DNA of 64,000 nucleotides from Streptomyces sp. NRRL F-2664 (GCF_000719345.1 NZ_JOFX01000005.1:1-64000), one strand, 5' to 3'. Shown: positions 33,683-42,869, counted from the stretch's first letter. Translations and numbers: made by a program. The notes: generated by a model from the letters alone, not told the origin.

Positions 33683-34954
33683 TCATGTCCTCGTCCCGGC
33701 GACCACGAGCCGCCCGGCGAGCACCGATCGGTAGGACCGTTCCGTCGCGGCGGCTACCTGGGGCCAGCCGTACCGGCTCAGGACGCGCCGCCGTCCGGCT
33801 GCCCCGTAGGCCCGGCGCACCGTGCCGTCGGCGAGCAGCTCGGCCGTGGCCGCCGCAAGGGCGCGGGCGTCTCCGGGCGGCACGAGGCGTCCGGTCTCGC
33901 GGTCGGCGACGGTGTCCTGCTGGCCGCCGACGGCGCTGGCGACGACCGGCCGGCTGCAGGCCATGGCCTCCAGCGGCACGATGCCGAAGGGCTCGTAGTC
34001 GGCCGGGCACAGCACGACGTCGGCGCTGCGCAGCAGGCCCGGCACGCGGTCGCAGGGCACCGCGCCGAGGAAGCGCACGCGGTCGAGGACGCCCGCCCCC
34101 TGGGCGACGGCGCGCAGTCGCCGCACCTCGGGGTCGGAGTCGAGCAGGTCGGGCGGGGGCCCGCCGGCGATCAGCAGTTCCGCGTCCGGCAGGTCGGCGA
34201 GAGCGGTGATGGACAGGGCCGCCCCCTTGCGGGGAACGAGGCGTCCGAGTTGCAGCAACCGGTGGCGGTAGGCGGTTCCGCGTTCGGCGACCGGTCCGTC
34301 CGGCCGGAAGCGCTCGGTGTCCACGCCGCAGGGGACGACATCGGCCCTGTCCTCGGGCAGGCCCATCCGGACCAGTTCGGCGACCTCGTCGCGGCAGGTC
34401 GCCACGACCCGGTCGCAGCCGAATCCGATCTCCCGCTCGCAGTCGATGCGCGAGGGCGGACTGGTGTCGTCCGCGCCCTGGTGCCGCCGCTTGACGGTGC
34501 CCAGCGCGTGGTAGGTGTGCAGCATCGGCAGGCGGAGTTCCCGCGCCGCCGCCAGCGAGGCGAGCCCCGACATCCAGAAGTGCGAGTGGACGAGGTCCGG
34601 CGGACCGGCCTCCTGCCAGTGCTGCATCAGGTAGTAGGCGAACTCCCGCATGTGCGGCAGCAGTTCGTCCTTGGGCAGCTGCTCGGCCGGTCCGGCCGGC
34701 ACGTGGTGGACCGTCACCCCCGGGCGCAATCGGCTGGTGGTCGGCAGCGCCCGGGCATCCCGTCGCGTGTACACCGTGACGCGGTGGCCGCGGTCGGCGA
34801 GCGCCCCGGCCAGGCAGGCCACGTGCACGTTCTGGCCGCCGGCGTCGACACCGCCGAGCGTCGCGAGGGGGCTCGCGTGCTCGGAGACCAGGGCCAGCGA
34901 CAGGGGCCGGGTCCGGTGGGGCGACCGTATCGGACGGGCGGTGGGGGGTGTCAT
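33683..34954 (-). CDS. Glycosyltransferase family 4 (MshA-like)
   Basis: 423 residues, GT-B fold. The N-terminal SEHASPLATLGGVDAGGQNVHV and LVHSHFWMSGL, and the C-terminal LLQLGRLVPRKG, and ADVVLCPADYEPFGIVPLEAMAC (the E-x7-E motif) are close to the MshA group that uses UDP-GlcNAc and inositol phosphate, though housekeeping mshA is normally elsewhere. Here the gene overlaps the upstream glycosyltransferase by ATGA, so it belongs to the heptose block and probably adds one sugar to its product. Confidence 0.9.
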   Translation of the reverse strand: MTPPTARPIRSPHRTRPLSLALVSEHASPLATLGGVDAGGQNVHVACLAGALADRGHRVTVYTRRDARALPTTSRLRPGVTVHHVPAGPAEQLPKDELLPHMREFAYYLMQHWQEAGPPDLVHSHFWMSGLASLAAARELRLPMLHTYHALGTVKRRHQGADDTSPPSRIDCEREIGFGCDRVVATCRDEVAELVRMGLPEDRADVVPCGVDTERFRPDGPVAERGTAYRHRLLQLGRLVPRKGAALSITALADLPDAELLIAGGPPPDLLDSDPEVRRLRAVAQGAGVLDRVRFLGAVPCDRVPGLLRSADVVLCPADYEPFGIVPLEAMACSRPVVASAVGGQQDTVADRETGRLVPPGDARALAAATAELLADGTVRRAYGAAGRRRVLSRYGWPQVAAATERSYRSVLAGRLVVAGTRT

Positions 34955-35913
34955 GACCGTACCTCCGTCATCAGGCGCTCCCAGTCGGCGAGGAAGCGTT
35001 TGAGGCCGTACCGTTCGAGCGCGGCCTGGCGGGCGCGCGCGCCGTCCTCGGCGGCCGCCTGGGGTTCGTTGAGGTAGTGGACGAGGGCCCGGGCCAGCAC
35101 CTCGGGCCGGGTGGACAGGACCCCGGTGCCGGGCAGGACGGCCTCCACGGCCTCCGTGGCCGCCAGCGCCACGACGGGCATGCCCAGGTGCATGGCCTCC
35201 AGCAGCGACAGTCCCAACGAGGTCCAGCGCACGGGGTGCAGGTAGACGCGGCGCTGCGCCATCGCCGTGTGCAGCTCCCGCTGGGGCAGCTCGTGGGCGC
35301 GGCACCGCTCGTCGGGCAGGCCCAGGTGCTCGGCGATGCCCTGGGTGCGCATGCCGAAGACGTCCAGCGGCGCCGCCCGCGCCAGCTCGGGCAGCAGGTC
35401 GGTTCCGGTGTACCGGCCCCGCCTGATCGGTTCGTTGGTGACCACGGCCGCGCGGGGGAGCACACCGGTGTAGAGGTGTCCGGGGTCCACGATGCCGTGT
35501 TCGACGACTTCGGTGCGGGTGGCACCGTTGTCCCAGAAGAGCCGGTTGAAGTGGGTGACGTGGACGAGCGTCAGGTCGTCCCGGTCCGCGCAGGGGTGGC
35601 GGGTGCCCGGTACGTCGCCGTCCGGGGCGTTGTGCTCCAGGTACACGGCGGGCACGTCGCGTCCGGGCCGGCGGCCCAGCCAGCGCTCGGCCAGCTCCAT
35701 CTCGTGGGGCCGCTGGAGCACGACGAGGTCCACCGGGGTGTCGGCCAGTTCGGCCGGGGTGACCTCCCGTACCGCGTCGGGCCAGGTGAAGGTGCGGGCG
35801 CGGCCCAGCCCGTCGGGCCCCCGGTCCGGGGTGACCGGTACGAGGTAGGTGTGCGGTCCCTGGACGAACGCGGTCGTCCAGGATCCGTGCACGTGCCACA
35901 GCAGGATGTTCAT
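34951..35913 (-). CDS. Glycosyltransferase (GT4-like, short)
   Basis: 320 residues. It begins MNILLWHVHGSWTTAFVQG, contains YLEHNAPDGDVPGTRHP and ends with the donor-binding half (YLHPVRWTSLGLSLLEAMHLGMPVVA as overlapping parts; TEAVEAVLPGTGVLS). The donor motif identifies a retaining GT-B enzyme; the acceptor is unknown. The start overlaps the GT9 stop, and the stop overlaps the next GT4 start (both ATGA), so it is strictly coupled within the operon. Confidence 0.88.
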   Translation of the reverse strand: MNILLWHVHGSWTTAFVQGPHTYLVPVTPDRGPDGLGRARTFTWPDAVREVTPAELADTPVDLVVLQRPHEMELAERWLGRRPGRDVPAVYLEHNAPDGDVPGTRHPCADRDDLTLVHVTHFNRLFWDNGATRTEVVEHGIVDPGHLYTGVLPRAAVVTNEPIRRGRYTGTDLLPELARAAPLDVFGMRTQGIAEHLGLPDERCRAHELPQRELHTAMAQRRVYLHPVRWTSLGLSLLEAMHLGMPVVALAATEAVEAVLPGTGVLSTRPEVLARALVHYLNEPQAAAEDGARARQAALERYGLKRFLADWERLMTEVRS

Positions 35914-37001
35914 GCGCTCACTCCTCCGTCGGTCCCGCTCGGCTCGGGCGGTCGCGGTCCGCGGCCGTCCGGCGGGCTGCCCGTGAGGAGCCCGGCGACG
36001 GCCGCCAGCACCTCGTCGTCGTGCACCGAGTCCAGGCACGGGTGGCCCGCCACGGGGCAGACCCGCGCCCTGCTCTCGGCGCACGGGGCCCGCTGGTCGC
36101 CGAGGAGCACGTGCGGCACCCGGTAGGGCCGCCAGCGGACGGCCGGCACCACGGGTGCGAACAGGCACACCACGGGCGTGCCCACGGCGGCGGCCAGATG
36201 GGCGGGGCCCGTGTTGCCGGCCACCACGACCTGCGCGGCGGTCAGGACCCCGGCCAGTTCGTGCAGGTCGGCCGTGACGCCGCCCAGGTCGAGCCCGTGC
36301 CGCCCGGCCACCTCGGCGGTCAGCGCCTTCTCCGCCGGACTGCCGGTGACGACCACCCGGTGGCCCGCCTCGTGCAGGGCTGCCGCGGCGCGCGTCGCCC
36401 TGGCCGGGCTCCAGGCCCGGGCGGCCACGGCGGCTCCCGGATGCAGCACCACGTACGGTTCGGGACCCGTCAAGCGGGTCGTGTCGGGCGGGACGCGCAC
36501 CTGCAGTGCGCCGTCGTCGCCGGCCGGCAGCGCGAAACCGAAGTCGCGCACCAGGTCGAGGGCCGCGTCCGCCTCGTGCCGGTCCGGCAGCCGGTGGTGG
36601 CGCAGCGCGAGCAGGGACCCCGGGTACTCCTCGCAGTCGGCCGCGACCTGCTCCACTCCCGCGAGCGCGAGCAGCAGGGCCGCCGGCAGCGGGCTCTGGT
36701 GGTGGGACACCAGGATCACGCCGCGGTCGAAGCGGCCGGCGGCCAGGGCGTCGACCAGCAGGCCGCACTCCTCGCGTGAGGTGCGCCCCGGCTCCAGTCC
36801 CACCCAGGGCGCTTCGTAGACCAGCACCTGGTCCACGCCGGGCAGCAGGCGCGCCGCCGCGACACCCTGCGGCCCGCAGAGCAGCGTGGTGTGGGAGGAG
36901 CCTGCCGCCACTGCGCGCACAGCGGGACCGGCCAGCAGCACGTCCCCGGCGCTGTCGAGGCGTACGACGAGACTGCGCGGGGCGTTCAGCGGGGCGTTCA
37001 T
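35910..37001 (-). CDS. Glycosyltransferase family 9 (heptosyltransferase-like)
   Basis: 363 residues. Typical GT9 elements: LVVRLDSAGDVLLAGPAVRAVA at the N-terminus, VVLHPGAAVAARAWSPARAT in the middle and VVVAGNTGPAHLAAAVGTPVVCLFAPV near the end. The C-terminal region has four Cys (APCAES, RVCPV, GHPCLDS), as in some heptosyltransferases. It is the best candidate for using the ADP-heptose made by the neighbouring enzymes. Overlaps gmhB and the next glycosyltransferase by ATGA on both sides. Confidence 0.92.
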   Translation of the reverse strand: MNAPLNAPRSLVVRLDSAGDVLLAGPAVRAVAAGSSHTTLLCGPQGVAAARLLPGVDQVLVYEAPWVGLEPGRTSREECGLLVDALAAGRFDRGVILVSHHQSPLPAALLLALAGVEQVAADCEEYPGSLLALRHHRLPDRHEADAALDLVRDFGFALPAGDDGALQVRVPPDTTRLTGPEPYVVLHPGAAVAARAWSPARATRAAAALHEAGHRVVVTGSPAEKALTAEVAGRHGLDLGGVTADLHELAGVLTAAQVVVAGNTGPAHLAAAVGTPVVCLFAPVVPAVRWRPYRVPHVLLGDQRAPCAESRARVCPVAGHPCLDSVHDDEVLAAVAGLLTGSPPDGRGPRPPEPSGTDGGVSA

Positions 37002-37705
37002 CCGCCACCACCGACGGCGCGGGGGCGCTCCCGCGCCGGTCCGGGGGTGGCGGCGGCGTCCCCGCCGGGGCCGGCCGCGGGGCAGACCAGGCGGACGGCG
37101 GTGAGCAGGTCGCGCGCCGTCTCCCCCGCCGCCGCGATCTCCTCGGGGCGGGTCACGGGGGTGGGCACCAGCACCCCGCGCGCCCCGGCGGCCGAGGCGG
37201 CCCGCACGTCGGCGCCGATGTCACCGACGACGACGGTGCGTTCGGGGGCGGCGCCGAGCCGCTCGCATGCGGCGAGGATCAGGCCGGGTGCGGGCTTGCG
37301 GCAGCCGCAGCCGTCTCCGGGGCCGTGGGGGCACACGGCCCACACGTCGAAGGGACCGAAGAGTTCGTCCACGCGTCGGCGCACCGCCCTGACGTGCTCC
37401 TCGGTCAGGAGTCCGCGTGCGACGCCCGACTGGTTGCTCACGACGCCGACGGGCACTCCGCGTGCGCGCAGTGCGGTCACGGCGGCGCGTGCCGTGGGCA
37501 TGGGAGTGACCCGGGCGGGGTCGCCGTTGTACGGGACGTCGGTGACGAGGGTGCCGTCACGGTCGAAGAGGACCGCATCCGGGAGCCGGTCGCCCCGCCC
37601 CGGCCGGTACGGGGTCCGGGCCGCACCCGGGCGGCCCCACAGCCAGGGGACGGTGGGGGCCGGGGCCGTGTGGGCGGGTGGGTTCGTGACGGGCTGCGGC
37701 CTCAT
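36998..37705 (-). CDS. gmhB: Heptose-1,7-bisphosphate 7-phosphatase (HAD-IIIA)
   Basis: 235 residues. A 40-residue Pro-rich extension precedes the HAD core: VLFDRDGTLV (nucleophile Asp), VVSNQSGVARG, the zinc loop CPHGPGDGCGCRKPAPGLI (Cys-x-His and Cys-x-Cys) and VVGDIGADVRAA. The zinc loop separates GmhB from HisB-type phosphatases. It supplies heptose 1-phosphate to the HldE adenylyltransferase. Translational coupling on both sides (ATGA overlaps with the GT2 and GT9 genes). Confidence 0.93.
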   Translation of the reverse strand: MRPQPVTNPPAHTAPAPTVPWLWGRPGAARTPYRPGRGDRLPDAVLFDRDGTLVTDVPYNGDPARVTPMPTARAAVTALRARGVPVGVVSNQSGVARGLLTEEHVRAVRRRVDELFGPFDVWAVCPHGPGDGCGCRKPAPGLILAACERLGAAPERTVVVGDIGADVRAASAAGARGVLVPTPVTRPEEIAAAGETARDLLTAVRLVCPAAGPGGDAAATPGPARERPRAVGGGG

Positions 37706-38778
37706 GACCGCACCTGCTCGCGGAGAGCCTCCCGCAGAGCGGCCGGGCACGTCCCGGGCGGCCCCGCCGGATCCGCCCGGCGGACACGGCGGTGCACAAG
37801 CGTGCCGCGCAGCCAGTGCCAGACCGCCCATGCGGGGATGACCGCGCTGGTGACGGCCATGGTGACGACCTCGGCCCGGGTACGGGGACCGGGCGCGATC
37901 CGCGCCACGGCGAACTCGGCGGTCCCCGCCGCCCAGCCGGCGGCGCACCACGCGGCGGCCCGCCTTCTGCCGATCAGCGCACAGCCGGCGGCGGCGGCAG
38001 CGGCCGCGGTCACGGCGGCATGGCGCGGCAGCCGCCCGCGGGGGGCGCCTGCCCGGCCCCACCAGTCGCGACCGTGCAGTCGGCCCATGAGGACGTCGTC
38101 GGCGTTGCCAGCCTGGAGCCTCACCGAGATCCAGCGATCGGCGGGGCGGACCGGATGCGTGGTACGGCGGCGCCCCGGTGCGAGGACCCAGCCGCCCTCG
38201 ATCAGGCGCAGGGCCAGCTCGGCATCCTCGCGGAAGGCGCGCCGGAAGCGCTCGTCGAAGCCGCCCGCGGCCTCCAGCGCCTCTCGGCGGAAGGCCATGT
38301 CCGCGGTGATCCAGCGGGCGGTGGCCAGTCCTGCGGTGTTGCGCTCCCAGTCGGTGGGGCGGCGGCCGGGGGGCAGGGGGACGTCGATGCGCGCCGTGAC
38401 GGCCGCGGTGTCACCGGAGGCCGACACCAGGTCACGCGCCAGGTCGTCGCCCCAGCCGGGCCCGGGCACCACGTCGTCGTCGAGGAACACGATCCAGGGC
38501 ACCGGGCCGGCTGCCCGCATGCCCGTGTTGCGGGCGGCCGCGGGGCCGCGGGCCCGGCCGGCCACGACGGTGGTGATCGGCCGGAGCGCCGGGGGGACGT
38601 CCAGGGCCGGCAGGGTGCCGTCCGGGCCGGGACGGTCGTGTACGAGAACGATCCGTACCGGTCGGTGCCCGTCCGCCGTCGCGGCCGCCACGGCGTCCAG
38701 GCAGGCCCTGAGGCTCGGCCGGCCGAGGGTGGGCACGACGATCGCGTACGCGGGTGGGAGCACGGCTGCCGGGGGCAT
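37702..38778 (-). CDS. Glycosyltransferase family 2 with C-terminal membrane helices
   Basis: 358 residues. GT-A domain about 10-250: YAIVVPTLGRPSLRACLDAV, the DxD-type PWIVFLDDDVVPGPGW, and FREDAELALRLIEGGW as the acceptor/base region. Residues 265-340 form three hydrophobic helices, anchoring it in the membrane. It may start the glycan on a lipid carrier. The ATG at 38778 has AGGAAGG about ten bases upstream and lies five bases from the carbamoyltransferase stop, so it is cotranscribed. Confidence 0.9.
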   Translation of the reverse strand: MPPAAVLPPAYAIVVPTLGRPSLRACLDAVAAATADGHRPVRIVLVHDRPGPDGTLPALDVPPALRPITTVVAGRARGPAAARNTGMRAAGPVPWIVFLDDDVVPGPGWGDDLARDLVSASGDTAAVTARIDVPLPPGRRPTDWERNTAGLATARWITADMAFRREALEAAGGFDERFRRAFREDAELALRLIEGGWVLAPGRRRTTHPVRPADRWISVRLQAGNADDVLMGRLHGRDWWGRAGAPRGRLPRHAAVTAAAAAAAGCALIGRRRAAAWCAAGWAAGTAEFAVARIAPGPRTRAEVVTMAVTSAVIPAWAVWHWLRGTLVHRRVRRADPAGPPGTCPAALREALREQVRS

Positions 38779-38783
38779 GGCGG

Positions 38784-40439
38784 TCAACCTTCCTCTCCGG
38801 CACGGAAGACGGAGCCGCGGCGGACGGCGAACGGCCCGATCGCCAGCAGGTCCACCGGTGACGATCCGAAGCACTCCAGGGCGTCCCGGGGGTCGTCGAC
38901 CATCGGCCGCCCGGCGGTGTTCAGGCTGGTGTTGACGACCACCGGCAGTCCGGTGCGCCGTTCGAACTCGGTGAGCATCCGTGCGACCAGGGGCTCGCGC
39001 TGCGGGTCCACGGTCTGGATGCGGGCCGTTCCGTCGACGTGGACGACGGCCGGGATGCGCTCGCGCCAATCGGCGGCCACGTCGTGCACGAACAGCATGT
39101 ACGGGCTGGGCAGCGGTCCGTCGAAGATCTCGGCGGCCCGCTCGGCGATCACCATGGGGGCCACGGGGCGGAACTGCTCACGGCCCTTGACGTCGTTGAG
39201 ACGCTCCAGGTTGCCCGCGTGGCCGGGATGGGCCAGCAGCGAGCGGTGTCCGAGGGCCCTCGGTCCGAACTCGGAACGCCCTTGGAACCAGGCCACGATG
39301 GCGTTGTCGGCGAGCGCTTCGGCGACGGTGGCCGCGATGTCCGCGGGGCGCTCGAAGGGGACTCCGGCCGTCTTGAGCCAGGCGCCGAGCTCGGCGTCGG
39401 ACCAGTCGCGGCCGAGATCCGCGCCGGCCATGGGTTCGAGGGTGTCGCCCGCCCCGGCGGCCAGGAGCAGAGCCGATCCGAGCGCCGTTCCCGCGTCTCC
39501 GGCGGCGGGCTGGACCCACACGCGGGAGAACGGGCCCTCGCGGGCGATGCGGGAGTTGGCCACGCAGTTCAGCGCGACGCCCCCGGCCAGGGTGAGCACG
39601 TCGTCGTGGGTGCGGCCGTGGAGCCAGCGGACCAGGTCCAGCAGCGTCTCCTCCAGGACGGCCTGGGCGCTGGCGGCGAGGTCGGCGTGGGCCCCCGTCC
39701 ACGGCTCGTCCGCGCCGCGGGGCGGGCAGAACTCGCTCCAGGGGACGCCGGTGGCGTGGAAGCCGCCGTCGCCCGTCGGGTACACGTAGCGGCGCAGCTC
39801 GGCCAGCATCCGCGGGCTTCCGTGGGAGGCGAGCGCCATCACCTTGAATTCGTCGGACGACCTCAAGAAGCCCAGGTAATCGGTGAGTTCTTCGTAGACC
39901 AGCCCGAGCGAGTGCGGGAGGTCCTGTGCGTGCAGCGGCTCCAGCGCGTCGCCCGTCCGGCGGGCCGCCAGGTGCGAAGCGCGTTCACCGCGTCCGTCGA
40001 GGACCAGGACGGAGCTGCGCTCCGCGCCGTCGGCCGCGAACGCGCCGGACGCGGCATGGGCCATGTGGTGCGGAACGAAGCGCACGAGAGCGGGATCGAG
40101 GCCGGGCAGGGCGGTGGCAAGGAACCCCGGCGCCTCGCGCGCGTAGGTCTGGCGCAGGTGGTCCCACGGGTCGTCCAGCCCCATGGCGTCGGTCGGCCGC
40201 GCCAGTGCGGGGTCGTAGGAGTACGCCACGGCGTCGAGGTCCTGCGGACGCAGACCGGCTCGCTTCAGGCACCAGGCCGCGGCCTGCTCCGGCAGCTCCC
40301 AGGCGGAGAAGGGCACCGGCCGCTTGCCGTGCTTTCGACGGGAGAATCGTTCCTCCTCGGCGGCGGCGACCGTACGGCCGTCGATGACGAGGGCGGCGGA
40401 AGGGTCGTGGAAGAGCGCGTTGATTCCGAGAATGCGCAT
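38784..40439 (-). CDS. Carbamoyltransferase (NodU/CmcH/TobZ family)
   Basis: 551 residues, complete two-domain form. The N-terminal Kae1-like domain starts MRILGINALFHDPSAAL and has the metal His residues in VPHHMAHAASGAF; GGVALNCVANSRI and WFQGRSEFGPRALGHRSLLA are conserved; the C-terminal YrdC-like domain includes VVNTSLNTAGRPMV. Members transfer a carbamoyl group from carbamoyl-AMP to a hydroxyl of a sugar or antibiotic. Its place in the block suggests that one sugar of the product is carbamoylated. Confidence 0.94.
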   Translation of the reverse strand: MRILGINALFHDPSAALVIDGRTVAAAEEERFSRRKHGKRPVPFSAWELPEQAAAWCLKRAGLRPQDLDAVAYSYDPALARPTDAMGLDDPWDHLRQTYAREAPGFLATALPGLDPALVRFVPHHMAHAASGAFAADGAERSSVLVLDGRGERASHLAARRTGDALEPLHAQDLPHSLGLVYEELTDYLGFLRSSDEFKVMALASHGSPRMLAELRRYVYPTGDGGFHATGVPWSEFCPPRGADEPWTGAHADLAASAQAVLEETLLDLVRWLHGRTHDDVLTLAGGVALNCVANSRIAREGPFSRVWVQPAAGDAGTALGSALLLAAGAGDTLEPMAGADLGRDWSDAELGAWLKTAGVPFERPADIAATVAEALADNAIVAWFQGRSEFGPRALGHRSLLAHPGHAGNLERLNDVKGREQFRPVAPMVIAERAAEIFDGPLPSPYMLFVHDVAADWRERIPAVVHVDGTARIQTVDPQREPLVARMLTEFERRTGLPVVVNTSLNTAGRPMVDDPRDALECFGSSPVDLLAIGPFAVRRGSVFRAGEEG

Positions 40440-40525
40440 CGGGGAAGTGCCCTTTCGGCTGGGGGGACCGGGCGGGACCGGGCAGGGGACGCGGCCGCCG
40501 GTGAAGCACGAGGGAGCCGAAAAAG

Positions 40526-41488
40526 TCAGCGGTCGCCTGCCGCGCGGAACCAGGCGATCGTGCGGCGCAGCCCGTCCTCGGCCGCCACGCGCGGCTCCCA
40601 CTGGAGCTTGTCCCGCGCCAGCGTGATGTCCGGGCAGCGCACGCTCGGGTCGTCGGTCGGCCGCTCGATGAAGGTGATCTCCGAGGAGGAGCCGGTCAGT
40701 TCGACGATCCACCGGGCGAGCTCCAGCATGGTGAGCTCGTCGGGATTGCCGAGGTTGACGGGCCCCCGCATCCCGTGGTCGGCCGCCGCGAGGATGCCGG
40801 CGACAGTGTCCTCGACATAGCACAGCGAACGGGTCTGCAGCCCGTCGCCGGTGACGGTCAGCGGGGTCCCCGCCAGCGCCTGGCGGATGAACGTGGGAAC
40901 GGCGCGCCCGTCATGGCCCCGCATGCGCGGACCATAGGTGTTGAACAGCCGCACGATGCACGCGTCCGTACCGAGGGCCGAGACGTGGGCGCTGGTCAGC
41001 GCCTCGCCGAAGCGCTTGGCCTCGTCGTAGACGCTCCGGGGGCCGACGGGGTTGACGTGCCCCCAGTACCGCTCGTTCTGGGGGTGCTCCTGCGGATCCC
41101 CGTAGACCTCGGACGTGGAGGCGAGGACGAAGCGGGCGCCGCTGCGGCGGGCCAGCTCCAGGGCGTTGCGCGTGCCGAGGCTTCCCGCCTCCAGCGTGTG
41201 GAGCGGCAGCCGGAGGTAGTCGGCGGGGGAAGCCGGGGAGGCCAGGTGCAGCACGAGGTCCGGGTCCCTCCGTACGCCGAGGGACTGCGAGACGTTCGTC
41301 TCCAGCACGGCGAATCCGGGACGGTCCGCCAGCTCCGCGATGTTCTCGGGCCGCCCCGTGCTGAAGTCGTCGACGCAGGTGACGGCCGTCCCCTGCGCCA
41401 ACAGGGCGGAGCAGAGGTGGGAGCCGACGAAGCCCGCACCGCCGGTGACGACGGCGTGCTCCCAGCGCGGCACATCGGACGGGCCCAT
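40526..41488 (-). CDS. NAD-dependent nucleotide-sugar epimerase/decarboxylase
   Basis: 320 residues, extended SDR. NAD motif VTGGAGFVGSHL, HLASPASPADY, STSEVYGDPQEHPQNE and the active-site SVYDEAKRFGEAL are most like UDP-glucuronate decarboxylase (UDP-xylose synthase) and dTDP-glucose dehydratase groups rather than HldD. The ATG at 41488 has GAGGAG eight bases upstream, so the longer frame was rejected. It is the first gene of the co-directional heptose block, 86 bp before the carbamoyltransferase. Confidence 0.88.
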   Translation of the reverse strand: MGPSDVPRWEHAVVTGGAGFVGSHLCSALLAQGTAVTCVDDFSTGRPENIAELADRPGFAVLETNVSQSLGVRRDPDLVLHLASPASPADYLRLPLHTLEAGSLGTRNALELARRSGARFVLASTSEVYGDPQEHPQNERYWGHVNPVGPRSVYDEAKRFGEALTSAHVSALGTDACIVRLFNTYGPRMRGHDGRAVPTFIRQALAGTPLTVTGDGLQTRSLCYVEDTVAGILAAADHGMRGPVNLGNPDELTMLELARWIVELTGSSSEITFIERPTDDPSVRCPDITLARDKLQWEPRVAAEDGLRRTIAWFRAAGDR

Positions 41489-41651
41489 GGCGATCTCCTC
41501 GTGCGACAGGAAGGGCGCGGGGCGCAGCGACCGGGAGGGGTGACGGATGCCCCGCTCACGCCGGAAGGAGCCCGCAGGTACGGCCACCAGCCTGCGCGAG
41601 CCGGCCCGCAGGAGCACGCAGGGACGGGCAATCGGGTGACGGCGGGCGCGT

Positions 41652-42752
41652 TCAGGAGAGGACGAGGCAGGCGGCGGCCGGGACGTCCAGCCTGCCGGCC
41701 GGGTGCAGGCGCCCCGTCGCGGGGTCGGTGTCGAACCAGGTGATGTCGCCGGACCACTCGTTGGACACGTACAGGTGGCGGCCCGAGGAGCCGGCCGCGA
41801 GATGCCGCGGCCACTGGCCGCCGCAGTCCACGACGTCCGTGATCCGCGGCTTCTCGGGGCCGTCGGACAGCGACAGGGTGGCGATGAGGTTGCTGCCCCG
41901 GATCGCCGCCCACACGCATGCGCCGTCCCGCGACACGAGCGCGACCGAGGGGTACTCCCGGGCGTCGGCCGCGGCGCCGCCCGAGCCCAGCGCGACCTCC
42001 CCGGTCGGCTCCAGGCGCCCGGCGCGGGCGTCCCACCGGCAGACGGTCAGCTGCGCTTCCAGCTCGTGGATCACGTACGCCACGTCACCGCGGGGGTGGA
42101 AGACCACTTCCCGGGGACCGCTCCCGGGACGCAGCGGCGTCTCGGCGGACACGCGGAGCGGGCCGCCGGCCGGGCCGGGCGCGCACACGCGTACCGAGTC
42201 GGTGCCGAGGTCCACGCTGAGCACCCAGCGGCCGCTCGGATCAGGCGTCACCTGGTGCGCGTGCGGGCCGGCCTGCCGCTCGGGGTCGGGGCCGCTGCCG
42301 CTGTGGCCGAGGACGGCGGCGGGGCCCTGCGGGCTGCCGTCGGCCGCGATCCGCAGAGCGCTCACGTCGCCGGACGTGTAGTTGGCGATCAGCAGCCGGT
42401 CCCCGACGACGCTCACGTACGCGGGACCGAGGCCGTCGACGGGGACGGGCCGTCCCAGCGGAGCGAGACCGTCTGCCGTGATCCGGTAGGCGGCCGCCAG
42501 CCCGTGATCGGTCCCTCCGGCGGCGTAGAGCACCCGCCGGTCGGCGGACAGGGCCAGGCACGCGGTGTCCCCCAGGCCGTCGACGACGCCCAGTACGGTG
42601 AGCGCCCCCGTGGCGGGGTCGACGGCCGCCGTGGTGATCCCGCGGCCACCGCCGGAGGCGAACGAACCGATGTGGGCGCGCTGTCCGGCGCCCTGGTACG
42701 TGCTTCCCGCGCCGCCCACCGGGTGGTCCTTCCGCAGTCGGTCCGCTGCCAC
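41652..42752 (-). CDS. Lactonase family (seven-bladed propeller) protein
   Basis: 366 residues. Repeating blades with GALTVLGVVDG, YVSVVGDRLLIANYTSGDVSAL, GPHAHQVTPDPSGRWVLSVDLG, PREVVFHPRGDVAYVIHE and HLYVSNEWSGDITWFDTD correspond to the YbhE/6-phosphogluconolactonase-like propeller. True substrate unknown; the hexose-phosphate link is plausible but gnd is 18 kb away. GTG start without a ribosome site; TAGCTT six bases upstream suggests a leaderless mRNA. On the same strand as the heptose block, but separated by 163 bp. Confidence 0.87.
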   Translation of the reverse strand: MAADRLRKDHPVGGAGSTYQGAGQRAHIGSFASGGGRGITTAAVDPATGALTVLGVVDGLGDTACLALSADRRVLYAAGGTDHGLAAAYRITADGLAPLGRPVPVDGLGPAYVSVVGDRLLIANYTSGDVSALRIAADGSPQGPAAVLGHSGSGPDPERQAGPHAHQVTPDPSGRWVLSVDLGTDSVRVCAPGPAGGPLRVSAETPLRPGSGPREVVFHPRGDVAYVIHELEAQLTVCRWDARAGRLEPTGEVALGSGGAAADAREYPSVALVSRDGACVWAAIRGSNLIATLSLSDGPEKPRITDVVDCGGQWPRHLAAGSSGRHLYVSNEWSGDITWFDTDPATGRLHPAGRLDVPAAACLVLS

Positions 42753-42758
42753 CGGGCG

Positions 42759-42764
42759 AAGCTA
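42759..42764 (-). promoter_or_regulatory. -10 hexamer TAGCTT for leaderless lactonase gene
   Basis: TAGCTT followed by CGCCCG and the GTG start at 42752. No Shine-Dalgarno; -35 not evident. Confidence 0.45.
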
Positions 42765-42869
42765 ACAGCCGGACGGCGCCCCCCGCCCCGACCGGGCCGG
42801 TACGGGCCCGCAGGTTCGGCCGCCAGGGGGAAAGCACGGGCGGGCCCTCCCCCGGGGTGCGACCACTCA

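Noticed and set aside
33683..34954. Housekeeping mycothiol gene mshA
   Set aside because: Although MshA-like, the gene is embedded by ATGA overlap in the heptose glycosyltransferase run, so a dedicated role is more likely.
40526..41488. Assignment of the epimerase as HldD
   Set aside because: The active-site and neighbouring motifs match UDP-glucuronate decarboxylase/dehydratase groups better.
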